A stretch of 64,000 nt of DNA, from positions 1 through 64,000 of the forward strand of contig MWEK01000020.1 of NCBI GenBank assembly GCA_002070955.1. Direction: 5' to 3'. This DNA comes from Planctomycetes bacterium ADurb.Bin069 (GTDB lineage Bacteria; Planctomycetota; UBA8108; UBA8890; UBA8898). Shown piece after piece: positions 1 through 7,216 of the stretch; position 1 is the stretch's first letter, and every line of letters starts with the position of its first letter. A program made the position numbers and the translations under genes. The notes beneath the pieces are model-generated. The model did no database searches, had not been told where the DNA came from, and worked only from the letters and a program-made list of their open reading frames with translations.

Positions 1-102
1 GGACCTTGTCTCCTCTCCGAAGACATCGATATACCTTTCCCGGAGCTCCCCGACAGTCATTCGGGAAAGGGCTTGCACCTGCTGATACGTCGTTTCATTC
101 AT
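1..102 (-). CDS. DUF2924-type protein, N-terminal part only
   Basis: Only the first 34 codons lie in the window; the gene runs off the left edge. The start is ATG at 102-100, with GGAGG five bases upstream. The visible residues include SRMTVGELRERYIDVFGEE, which matches the opening of DUF2924 proteins (usually LRxxYxxVFGE). These small proteins are typically encoded just before a serine recombinase in mobile loci; their own function is not established. The small gene at 169-390 lies 66 bases upstream on the same strand and probably shares the transcript. A recombinase would be expected further left, outside the window, which is inference. Confidence 0.6.
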   Translation of the reverse strand, partial: MNETTYQQVQALSRMTVGELRERYIDVFGEETRS

Positions 103-168
103 GGCAACCTCCAAAGAGTATATGATCAGTATCCAAAACCGACCTTGTGCTCCGGCCGTCTCGCGACG

Positions 169-390
169 TTAACCGGTGCATGAATGAAGGCTTCTGTTGG
201 CGGAATAATCAAGTCGATTCTCTGTAAACGCCTCGGATTCTTTGGTTTGCGCTACATGGCCAACCGTGTCGGGAGCAGGTGTCGGCAACCGACGCCCACG
301 TCGGTAGCGGAGGTAGCCTTCTCCCAGGATCGAGGCGATCTCGGCAATCGTTTCCGCGAGATCACGTTTTGCGGATTCTCTGAATTCCAT
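169..390 (-). CDS. small hypothetical protein upstream of DUF2924 gene
   Basis: A 73-residue protein beginning MEFRESAKRDLAETIAEIAS and ending NRLDYSANRSLHSCTG. The start at 390 is chosen because AAGGAGG lies five bases upstream; an upstream in-frame ATG lacks such a site. No enzymatic motif is visible. There is an N-terminal helix, then a basic YLRYRRGR stretch and a polar tail. Small proteins with this layout (a helical AxILAxGYLRLR-like segment and an NRLD-type tail) commonly precede DUF2924 and recombinase genes in mobile loci; I recall this from general pattern knowledge and it needs a search. The region is visibly less GC-rich than the rest of the window. Confidence 0.5.
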   Translation of the reverse strand: MEFRESAKRDLAETIAEIASILGEGYLRYRRGRRLPTPAPDTVGHVAQTKESEAFTENRLDYSANRSLHSCTG

Positions 391-812
391 CGTGTCCTCC
401 TTGCGGCGGCCGCAGGGCAATTGTGGATGCCGCCGAGGAGGGATGGGTCAGCCGCGAGGGTATCGACCGCGGAGTCCATCGGTCCGCCCCGAAGGGCAGA
501 CCCGTCGGCACCCACAACGGTCTCCGTTCTCACGGCCGATTCCGCTGTCTGGTGTTTCTCTTCGGCCGGGCATAGTTACCCGGCTTCGGTCGATACCTAC
601 CGGAGGACCCCTCGGGGTGTCGGGCTGAGTAGACCAGTCAGGCGTTAACAGCGTCCGAAAAAGGGACGGAGAATCGGAGAATCCGAGGGGCACATCGGAG
701 AGCGGCGGGCGCGAACGTCAACGTCCTTGGTTGAAACTCGAAAGCTGTGAGGGGAACGGAGAATTGGAGAGAATGTTCGGGCGGGCGTAAGTCGGCGTGG
801 ACACGCCTGAAA
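391..812. other. gene-free stretch with short repeats
   Basis: No convincing gene on either strand. The open frames here are short, lack ribosome binding sites and look like chance. Two imperfect copies of a motif resembling ACGGAGAATYGGAGARAAT occur near 673-695 and 757-778. A hairpin-prone CCCCTCGGGG lies near 606-616. It lies between the DUF2924 locus and tRNA-Asn and may hold the promoter of the small genes to its left or the scar of an integration event. Confidence 0.4.
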
Positions 813-847
813 CGACAAAACCCCGAGGGAATGATCCCACGGGGTTT
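813..847 (-). terminator. Rho-independent terminator of tRNA-Asn
   Basis: On the minus strand an AAACCCCG / CGGGGTTT stem (840-847 with 818-825) with an inner GGGA/TCCC pairing is followed by TTTTG. It lies about 40 bases beyond the 3' end of tRNA-Asn in the direction of its transcription. Confidence 0.75.
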
Positions 848-887
848 CGTGCTAACAAATGACCGTCGAAATCGACGGATGGATTTT

Positions 888-963
888 TGGCTCCCCCGCG
901 AGGGCTTGAACCTCGAACCCTGCGGTTAACAGCCGCATGCTCTACCAGTTGAGCTACAGGGGA
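888..963 (-). tRNA. tRNA-Asn (anticodon GTT)
   Basis: A 76-nt cloverleaf. The 7-bp acceptor stem TCCCCTG/CGGGGGA is followed by G plus encoded CCA (888-890). The D arm is GCTC..GAGC, the anticodon loop CTGTTAA gives GTT, and the T loop is GGTTCAAGC. It has its own consensus promoter and its own terminator, so it is a single-gene unit. It sits at the boundary with a probable mobile locus. Confidence 0.95.
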
Positions 964-1019
964 ATCGCATCCCCGCGCGTCGGCTCCACCGAAGCCTCAC
1001 ACCGCGCGCAAGTCAAGTA

Positions 1020-1047
1020 ATTATACGTCGTTGCCGGCACCCGTCAA
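1020..1047 (-). promoter_or_regulatory. sigma70-type promoter for tRNA-Asn
   Basis: On the minus strand TTGACG (1047-1042), a 16-base spacer and a perfect TATAAT (1025-1020), ending about 57 bases before the mature 5' end of tRNA-Asn. This is a strong housekeeping promoter, as expected for a tRNA gene. Confidence 0.8.
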
Positions 1048-1144
1048 GATCGCCCGGAACAGGCGCCATTATCGGCCGCGCGCCGATTTTCCACCCCCGA
1101 CGAAATATATTGCCTTGCCCCTTTTCCGCGCCCGGAAAAAAAAG

Positions 1145-1172
1145 TTGACCGCCCCTCGGGCGGCGCTACAAT
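1145..1172 (+). promoter_or_regulatory. sigma70-type promoter for the sigma54 activator gene
   Basis: TTGACC (1145-1150), a 16-base spacer containing a CCCCTCGGGCGG-like inverted repeat, then TACAAT (1167-1172). It would start transcription near 1180, about 40 bases before the preferred ATG at 1222. Confidence 0.65.
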
Positions 1173-1221
1173 CTCGACACGATTTCGATTGGTGAATTTT
1201 TCTTATCGTGTGGAAACTCGA

Positions 1222-2838
1222 ATGGCCACCCCTGCCTGCACCGACAGACTGCCTGCACACGCCGGGGCGATCGACAGCCGAACGGCTCCTTGCCCCACCG
1301 CTTCACTCCCGACTCAAGCCTGCCTCGCACATGCTCCCTACCAGCCCACCTTATCCTGCGCGGACGACCAGAGGAGCCTTGTCGAGCTGCTTGATCGCCT
1401 CGGCGTTCTTTCCCGTCTCGGGCGCGCCATCGATGATGGCGCCGAGATCCTGCGCCGCCAAGCCGACGCCTCCGGCGCCCTCATCGCGCTCGCCGCCCCC
1501 TCCGGCACCTACACCGTCGCACGCGCGGGAGAACCCTTCCCCGCCCGCGCCCACGAGCTGGCCGGCAAGGCCCTCCTCCGCGGCGTCGCCCGCGACGGCG
1601 ACCTGCGCGCCGCGCTGCTGCGCGGCGGTCAGCCCTGCCAATGGTTCCTCATCACGAAGCACAACCGCGGACCCGAGCGCACACCCTCGGCCGCGCCGCG
1701 GCTCGACTTCCTCGACTGCGCCCTCGCCCTTTACGCCGCCGCTTTCGCCGATGGCGCCGGCGCGCCGCCCCAGGACGACCTCCCGCTCTCGCCCCGGCAC
1801 CGGCGCATCCAAGCCCTCTTCCCGCACATCGTCACGCGCACCCCCGAAATGCTCGAAATCCTGGGCTTGCTGGAGCTCTTCGCGCCCACGGACTACCCGA
1901 TCCTCATCCAGGGCGAAAGCGGCACCGGCAAGGAACTGGTGGCCCGCGCGGCCCACCTCCGCAGCCGCCGCGCCGCCGGCCCCTACATCAGCGAAAACTG
2001 CGCCGCCGTCCCTGAATCGCTCCAAGAGTCCGAATTCTTCGGCGTCGCGCGGGGCGCCTACACCGGCGCCACCTCCGACCGCCCGGGGCTCTTCCGCCTC
2101 GCCGACGGCGGCACGCTCTTCCTGGACGAAATCGGCGAGATGCCTCCCATGCTCCAGAAGAAGCTTCTGCGCGTCCTCCAGGAACGCGAACTACGCCCCG
2201 TGGGCAGCCGCACCATCGAGAGAATCGACGTGCGCTGCATCGCGGCCACCAACCGCCCCCTGGAAGAACTGGTCGCCTCCGGCATCTTCCGCTCGGACCT
2301 GTACTTCCGGCTCAACACCGTCATGCTGCACCTCCCGCCCCTCAGGGACCGCCGGGACGACATTCTCATGCTGGCGCACCATTTCCTCGCCCACGGCGCC
2401 GCCTTCCACGACGCCGCCGAACCGCCCTCGCTCTCCCTCGAAGCCGCCGCCGCCCTGCGCGAATACGCATGGCCCGGCAACATCCGCGAACTCAAGAACG
2501 AGATCCAACGCGCCGTCGTGCTCGCGCGCGGCGACGCCATCATGCCCGCGCACCTCTCGGCACACATCACCGGCCCGCGCCGCCGCACCTTCGCGCAGCG
2601 CTTCCTGCACGGCGAGCTCAACCTCCCCCAATACGAGCGCAAGGCCGTCGGCGGCGTCATCCAGAGCACCCTGGCCGCGGTCAACGGCAACAAGTCGGCC
2701 TGCGCGCGCCTGCTCGGCATCCCCAAAACGAGCCTGTATCGCCGCATGCAACGCTACGGCATCCCCGACCCCGAGACGAGCGCACCGCCGGCTCTCCGCC
2801 CGCAGGGCTTGCCGCGGCGCTCCGCCGGCGACTTCTGA
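1222..2838 (+). CDS. sigma54-dependent transcriptional activator
   Basis: A 538-residue AAA+ enhancer-binding protein that remodels RNA polymerase-sigma54. Residues about 50-180 form a GAF-like sensory region (ALIALAAPSGTYTVARAGEPF). The ATPase follows: Walker A GESGTGKE (231-238), sigma54-contact loop GAYTGA (278-283) and Walker B GGTLFLDEIGEM. A Fis-type helix-turn-helix (NKSACARLLGIPKTSLYRRM) ends the protein. The contact loop has Tyr where almost all members have Phe (GAFTGA). Start choice is uncertain: ATG 1222 is preferred, but in-frame TTG 1189 and GTG 1192 exist and no strong ribosome binding site decides. It is alone on its transcript, convergent with sppA. Its target is unknown. Confidence 0.9.
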   Translation: MATPACTDRLPAHAGAIDSRTAPCPTASLPTQACLAHAPYQPTLSCADDQRSLVELLDRLGVLSRLGRAIDDGAEILRRQADASGALIALAAPSGTYTVARAGEPFPARAHELAGKALLRGVARDGDLRAALLRGGQPCQWFLITKHNRGPERTPSAAPRLDFLDCALALYAAAFADGAGAPPQDDLPLSPRHRRIQALFPHIVTRTPEMLEILGLLELFAPTDYPILIQGESGTGKELVARAAHLRSRRAAGPYISENCAAVPESLQESEFFGVARGAYTGATSDRPGLFRLADGGTLFLDEIGEMPPMLQKKLLRVLQERELRPVGSRTIERIDVRCIAATNRPLEELVASGIFRSDLYFRLNTVMLHLPPLRDRRDDILMLAHHFLAHGAAFHDAAEPPSLSLEAAAALREYAWPGNIRELKNEIQRAVVLARGDAIMPAHLSAHITGPRRRTFAQRFLHGELNLPQYERKAVGGVIQSTLAAVNGNKSACARLLGIPKTSLYRRMQRYGIPDPETSAPPALRPQGLPRRSAGDF

Positions 2839-2902
2839 CCGCCCGCGCCCCGAGAGCGCGCGGCCTCACCTCCCGCCGAAGGCAACGGCCTCCGCCGCGG
2901 CC

Positions 2903-4582
2903 TCATTCCCATCCCAACATGAAGGGCAGGAGCGCGAGCGGGCGGCCGGCGCACAACGCGCGCTGGAGCGTCAGCAGCCGCCCCAAACCGCTTGGATCCT
3001 TCTCGGCGGCCAGAAGCTGTTCGTACCAGGCCTTCGGGGGCGGCCACAGAACCAATGCCGCGGCGCCCTCGATGCGCGCAAGCTCCTTGGCCTTGTCAAT
3101 CGCCGCGTCCAGCCCGCCCAACGCGTCGACCAGCTTGTGCCGGCAGGCATCGCCGCCGGTCCACACCCGCCCCCCCGCCACGGCCTCGACGGCCTCCACC
3201 GGCAGGTGGCGTCCCTCCGCGACGTCGCGCACGAAGCGGTCGTACATGTCTTCGAGCTCCCGGCGGATCAGCGCGCGCTTCGCATCGTCGAAGGGCTCGA
3301 AGGGATCGTACAACCCCGCGAAGGCTCCGTGCCTGAAGGTCTCCCGCGAAATCTCCGCCCAGGCCAGCAGCTCGTCCGCGGCGATCTTCCCGCCGAAAAT
3401 GCCGATTGAACCCGTCAGCGTAAAGGGCTGCGCGACGATATAGTCGGCCGCCGCGGCCAAGTAGTAGCCGCCGGAAGCCGCGGACGCCCCCATCGACACC
3501 ACAACCGGCTTCCTCAGGCGCGCGCTCCTGATGGCGCGGAACAGCGACGCCGACGCCACCGCATCCCCGCCGGGCGAATCGATCCGAATGACGATAGCCG
3601 CGATGGACGAATCGTCCCGCAGCGTCGCAAGCTGCGAGATCACGGCATCGGCCGCGATGACCCCGCGTCCCGTCCCGCTGGCGACGATGGTGCCTGCGAG
3701 CGGCAGGTACGCGATCCGCGCGGACGACGCGCCGCGGGCGGCGTGGGCGGCGTAGCGCTCGAACGTCACCAGGTCGCCCGTCCCGCCGGAGGCTTCCTTG
3801 ACGTAAGCGTCCAACTCGTCGCGCCATTTGAGCGCGTCGACAAGCTTCTTCTCCTCCGCAGCCCGCGCCGAAAGCGGGCCCTGGTCGATCAAATCTTCCA
3901 GCGCCTTCCGCTCGATCCCGCGGCTTTCGGCCAGCTCTCCGACGAACTCCTCCCACACGGCATCGCTCAGGCGCTGCAGGGCTTCGCGGCTCGAGGGGCT
4001 CAGCTTGTTGTCGGTGACGGTCTCGAAGGCCGTCTTATAGCGACCGATGCGCTCCAGGTCGGCCTTGAGCTTGAGCCGCTTCAGGAGATCGCCGAAGAGC
4101 ATCACCCGCAGCGAGATACCCGTAAGCTGCAGGCGTCCCGCCGGATTCATGACGACCTTGTCGCACGCGCTCGCCACGTACCACGCGCTCAGGCTCAAGT
4201 TGTCGGCATAGGCGATCACGGGCTTGCGCGCCTTCCGGAACTCGACGAAGAGCCGCCTCAGCTCCCGCGCATCGGCAAGCCCGAGGGAGCCTTCGCCCAG
4301 ATCGAGGAAGATGCCCTCGACGCGCGCATCGCGCGCCCCCCGGGCGAGCGCCGTGTGAAGCGCCGGAAGCAACGGCCCGCGCTGGCCCAAAAGCAGCGCT
4401 TCGAAGCCCTCCGCGGGCGCGATCGGCAGCGTATCGTCGACCTTGAGGACGAGCACGGCGCGCGCGGGCAGCCCCGGCCCTCCGAAGAACCGCACGCACA
4501 ACAACGCCGCAATGCCCGCCAACACGAGCCAGACGATGAGCTTCCGAAGGAGGCGGCGTTTCCTGGGTTTAGCCTGTTCCAT
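2903..4582 (-). CDS. sppA: signal peptide peptidase SppA (long, two-domain type)
   Basis: Membrane-anchored serine protease that degrades signal peptides left in the membrane; 559 residues, close to the roughly 600 of the E. coli type. One N-terminal membrane segment (about 13-32) is preceded by a KPRKRRLLRK positive patch. The catalytic dyad is recognisable: Lys183 in IGRYKTAFE (general base, first domain) and Ser370 in SAASGGYY (nucleophile, second domain), with the DSPGG motif before it. ATG at 4582 is chosen because GGGAG lies nine bases upstream; the frame extends further without a better site. It is convergent with the sigma54 activator. Confidence 0.92.
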   Translation of the reverse strand: MEQAKPRKRRLLRKLIVWLVLAGIAALLCVRFFGGPGLPARAVLVLKVDDTLPIAPAEGFEALLLGQRGPLLPALHTALARGARDARVEGIFLDLGEGSLGLADARELRRLFVEFRKARKPVIAYADNLSLSAWYVASACDKVVMNPAGRLQLTGISLRVMLFGDLLKRLKLKADLERIGRYKTAFETVTDNKLSPSSREALQRLSDAVWEEFVGELAESRGIERKALEDLIDQGPLSARAAEEKKLVDALKWRDELDAYVKEASGGTGDLVTFERYAAHAARGASSARIAYLPLAGTIVASGTGRGVIAADAVISQLATLRDDSSIAAIVIRIDSPGGDAVASASLFRAIRSARLRKPVVVSMGASAASGGYYLAAAADYIVAQPFTLTGSIGIFGGKIAADELLAWAEISRETFRHGAFAGLYDPFEPFDDAKRALIRRELEDMYDRFVRDVAEGRHLPVEAVEAVAGGRVWTGGDACRHKLVDALGGLDAAIDKAKELARIEGAAALVLWPPPKAWYEQLLAAEKDPSGLGRLLTLQRALCAGRPLALLPFMLGWE

Positions 4583-4730
4583 GAGTCGGTTCTCCCGCTT
4601 CCGGCCCGCGGCCGCATGCGGCCGCATGCGGCGCCGCGCCGGCGGCGCACCGCAGTATAGCGCAGGAAGGCGCGGAAGAGAACCGCCCCGCGGGCCGGCG
4701 GGAAGGGCCGCCGCGGATGCAACTCGGCGG

Positions 4731-4771
4731 AAACAAAACGCCCCCGCGAAGCGCTCACGCCTCGCGGGGGC
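4731..4771 (-). terminator. Rho-independent terminator of the repeat/TPR gene
   Basis: On the minus strand a ten-base GC stem GCCCCCGCGA/TCGCGGGGGC (4740-4749 with 4762-4771) is followed by TTTTGTTT. It lies 31 bases after the stop of the 4802-6937 gene and before sppA, so the two are probably separate transcripts. Confidence 0.8.
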
Positions 4772-4801
4772 GCGTTGTCCGCGCGCGCGGTGCCGCGCCG
4801 C

Positions 4802-6937
4802 TCACAGCTTCAGGCGCTGCACATCCTCCAAGCGCATGGTGTTCAGGAACGTCTGGAATTCGTCGTACATGGTCTTGCCACGTTCCTTGACGTTCTTGGC
4901 GAACACCTCCGCGGCGGCATCGTTGGGGTCGATCGTGCGCGCGTTCTCGAAGGCGCGCGCCGCACCCTCCGTGTCATCGGTTCCCGACAGGACGAAGCCC
5001 CGCACCAAATACGCATCGGCTTGGTTGGGGTAGAGCTCGATGTACGAGTCGAGGGTCTGCAGGTGACGCTCGAACCCGGCGGCGTTGGTCTTGCCGTACA
5101 ACCGCCGCACGTCCCAGTGGTAGGACGCGACCTCGGGGTTGCGCTTCACGGCGTCGCGCAGGTATTCGGCGGCGCGCTGATACTCGCCTAGCCCGAACAG
5201 GCCGATGGCGAGAAACATGCGCGGCGCGATCGCATCGGGCGACTTGAGCGTGGCGTTGTACCACGCCTGCGCCGCCTGCTCGTACTCCCCGCCCCTGAAG
5301 CTCACCAGCCCCGTCACGAAAGCGAGTTCCGCCGGGTTGAGGCTTTGCAGGAAAGCCTCGTCGTCCGCCGCCGGCGCCACCGCCTCGGCCGGCGTGAGGC
5401 TCGTCGGCTGCACTCCGCCCACCGGCTGCACTCCGCTCACCGGCCGCGCTCCGCTCGTCGGGCTGCCTTCGGCCCTCTCGACGACGACCGGCTCAGGATC
5501 GTCGTCATTGTAGTAGTAATAGTTGTAGGTGACGTTGTCCCCGTAGTACGGCCGGTACCAGGCGCTGTAGTAACGCGGGTAAGACCAGTAATACGGGTTG
5601 TAGGCGTAGTACGGCCATGGATCGTAAATGCCGAGGTAGCTTCCGCCCCACCAGCCCCAGCCGAGCCCCCACCCGAGGCCCCAACCGATATAGAGGCCGG
5701 AGCGATAGTACGGGCGGTAGTAGCCCCAACCGTAACTGTAAGCCGGATAGTAACCGTAGCCGCCGCCGTAGTAACCGTAGCCGCCGTGCCAGTACGACGC
5801 GCGCCAACGATCGGCGCGGTGGTACGTATGGTGATAGAAGTACGGCGACACCGAGCCGCCGCCCGACAACGGCACGCGCAGGTACGTGCCGACTACCGAA
5901 CGGGAGCCGATCGCGGTCGTGCCCCAGTAAAGGACGGCGCCGCTCCGCGCCCGGCTGTCCGCCATGCTCGACGCCGGAGTCCGCGTGCGCGAGGCGTACA
6001 AGGTCGCGAGCGCCTGCGTGGAGCGCGCCCCGGTATCGCCGGCGCGCAGCGAGGTCGCCGTCATGCGGCCGTACGTGTTCTCTCCGCCCGAAACCGTGAG
6101 GCGGCTGCGGGTGCCGAAGGACTGCGGAACGCGGGTGTTCGGCCCCGCGTCGGGGTTGCGGATGCTGCTGAAGCCACCCTCGTGCAACGGGCCGATCTCG
6201 CGCCGATAGCGTGCGACCAGCCGCTCGCGCAGCGGACTTGCGGTACGCTCCGGCGCCAACCGAAGCGTATCGCTGCTGCCCGCGCGCGACGGCGCCAACC
6301 GAAGCGTGTCGCTCCTGCCCGCGCGCTCCGGCGCCAACCGAAGCGTGTCGGTCCTGCTGGCGCGTGACGGTGCCAACCGGAGCGTGTCGCTGCTACCAGC
6401 GCGCGACGGCGCCAGCCGAAGCGTGTCGCTGCCGCTGGCGCGCGAAGGTGCCAGCCTCACACCCTCCGAAGAGCTCCTCGATCTCGTCTCCGGGGAGCTG
6501 CGCGGGGTCGGCGACACGACCGTGCTGGAGCCACGCCGCTCGGAGCTCAGGCGCGACGTCGAGAGCCGCGGCACGGAAATGACCGGGGCTCGCGGTGTCG
6601 AAACACTGGGGCGAGACGCGGAAACGCTCGGACCCCGCGGCGCTGAAATGCTCGGACGAGACGCCGAAATGCTTGCCCGAGGCGCGGAAACGCTCGGAGC
6701 CCGCGGTGCCGAAATACTCGGGCGGGACGCCGAAATGCTCGCCCGCGGCGCCGAAACGCTCGGAGCCCGCGGCGCCGAAATGCTCGGAGCCCGCGCGGCG
6801 CCGCCGCTGGAGGGACTCGAGCCTCCTCCCGTTGAAATCCTGCTCGACGCGCTGAAAGCCAGGCACGGAGCAAGCACCATCGCCAGAGCGAACGATATCA
6901 GTCGCGGATATCCAGGCCGACTTCTCGAGGCACGCAT
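4802..6937 (-). CDS. secreted repeat-rich protein with Tyr/Gly domain and TPR C-terminus
   Basis: A 711-residue exported protein of unknown function. ATG 6937 has GGAGG five bases upstream, and residues about 10-30 form a signal peptide ending near AFSAS. About 40-140 is a Ser/Ala/Pro/Arg heptad-like repeat (SAPRAPSV, SASRPSI). About 160-230 holds five full 13-residue repeats DTLRLAPSRAGSS plus a partial one. About 355-480 is extremely rich in Tyr, Gly and Trp (GYYGGGYGYYPAYSYGW, GWGLGWGLGWGWWGG). The last 170 residues look like TPR helices (EYEQAAQAWYNATLKSPDAI, YQRAAEYLRDAVKRNPE). The mix suggests an envelope or surface scaffold with an aromatic, possibly self-associating domain; this is inference. 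It has its own promoter and terminator. Confidence 0.8.
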   Translation of the reverse strand: MRASRSRPGYPRLISFALAMVLAPCLAFSASSRISTGGGSSPSSGGAARAPSISAPRAPSVSAPRASISASRPSISAPRAPSVSAPRASISASRPSISAPRGPSVSASRPSVSTPRAPVISVPRLSTSRLSSERRGSSTVVSPTPRSSPETRSRSSSEGVRLAPSRASGSDTLRLAPSRAGSSDTLRLAPSRASRTDTLRLAPERAGRSDTLRLAPSRAGSSDTLRLAPERTASPLRERLVARYRREIGPLHEGGFSSIRNPDAGPNTRVPQSFGTRSRLTVSGGENTYGRMTATSLRAGDTGARSTQALATLYASRTRTPASSMADSRARSGAVLYWGTTAIGSRSVVGTYLRVPLSGGGSVSPYFYHHTYHRADRWRASYWHGGYGYYGGGYGYYPAYSYGWGYYRPYYRSGLYIGWGLGWGLGWGWWGGSYLGIYDPWPYYAYNPYYWSYPRYYSAWYRPYYGDNVTYNYYYYNDDDPEPVVVERAEGSPTSGARPVSGVQPVGGVQPTSLTPAEAVAPAADDEAFLQSLNPAELAFVTGLVSFRGGEYEQAAQAWYNATLKSPDAIAPRMFLAIGLFGLGEYQRAAEYLRDAVKRNPEVASYHWDVRRLYGKTNAAGFERHLQTLDSYIELYPNQADAYLVRGFVLSGTDDTEGAARAFENARTIDPNDAAAEVFAKNVKERGKTMYDEFQTFLNTMRLEDVQRLKL
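6251..6460 (-). repeat. 39-bp tandem coding repeats, five copies plus a partial
   Basis: Unit boundaries at about 6251, 6290, 6329, 6368, 6407 and 6446 (core CGGCGCCAACCGAAGCGTG on the plus strand). Each unit encodes 13 residues of the DTLRLAPSRAGSS type inside the gene at 4802-6937. Copies differ mostly by synonymous or Ser/Glu changes, so the protein repeat is probably under selection. Confidence 0.85.
6570..6800 (-). repeat. short degenerate coding repeats (SAPRAPSV type)
   Basis: Degenerate units of about 21 bases (core GCCGAAATGCTCGGAGCCCGC on the plus strand, with variants) encode the Ser-Ala-Pro-Arg-rich N-terminal region of the same protein. They are tandem and in frame, with no spacer structure. 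Confidence 0.7.
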
Positions 6938-7055
6938 GGCAACCTCCCGGGACCCTCGCGGATCCCCCGCCCGCCGGCCGCCGCGGCGCCTTTCGGCGGG
7001 CGCCGCCCATGGCCGGCGTTAAGCCGTTGGACGTCAAAGTCTTGTGACGGATTCC

Positions 7056-7084
7056 ATTGTAGCCGAAGAATTCCGTCGTGCGAA
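7056..7084 (-). promoter_or_regulatory. candidate promoter of the repeat/TPR gene
   Basis: On the minus strand TTCGCA (7084-7079), 17 bases and TACAAT (7061-7056), about 110 bases upstream of the start at 6937. A second, perfect TATAAT lies at 7103-7098 but lacks a recognisable -35, so which one is used is unclear. Confidence 0.45.
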
Positions 7085-7138
7085 GCACTTCCAATAGATT
7101 ATACGTAGCCGGCGGTGCCGCTATTCACCCAAAACGTG

Positions 7139-7175
7139 AAAAAAAACCGCCCCGGCGCGCCTCGCCTCGCGCGCG
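7139..7175 (-). terminator. candidate terminator after the HEAT/kelch/MnmE-like operon
   Basis: On the minus strand a very GC-rich, self-complementary CCGCGCGC...GCGCGCC...GCGG region runs directly into eight T residues (7146-7139), 40-70 bases after the stop of the MnmE-like gene. The stem has a bulge, so this is less certain than the other terminators. Confidence 0.45.
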
Positions 7176-7216
7176 GACCAGTTTTCGGCCCACGAGCGGC
7201 GAGCGCAACCACCCGT

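Noticed and set aside
6251..6800. Possible CRISPR-like array
   Set aside because: The units are contiguous, in frame and coding, without unique spacers, and there are no cas genes.
6306..7022. Plus-strand repetitive frame (EMLGARGAETLG repeats)
   Set aside because: It mirrors the repeats of the minus-strand secreted protein, which has the signal peptide, ribosome binding site, promoter and terminator.
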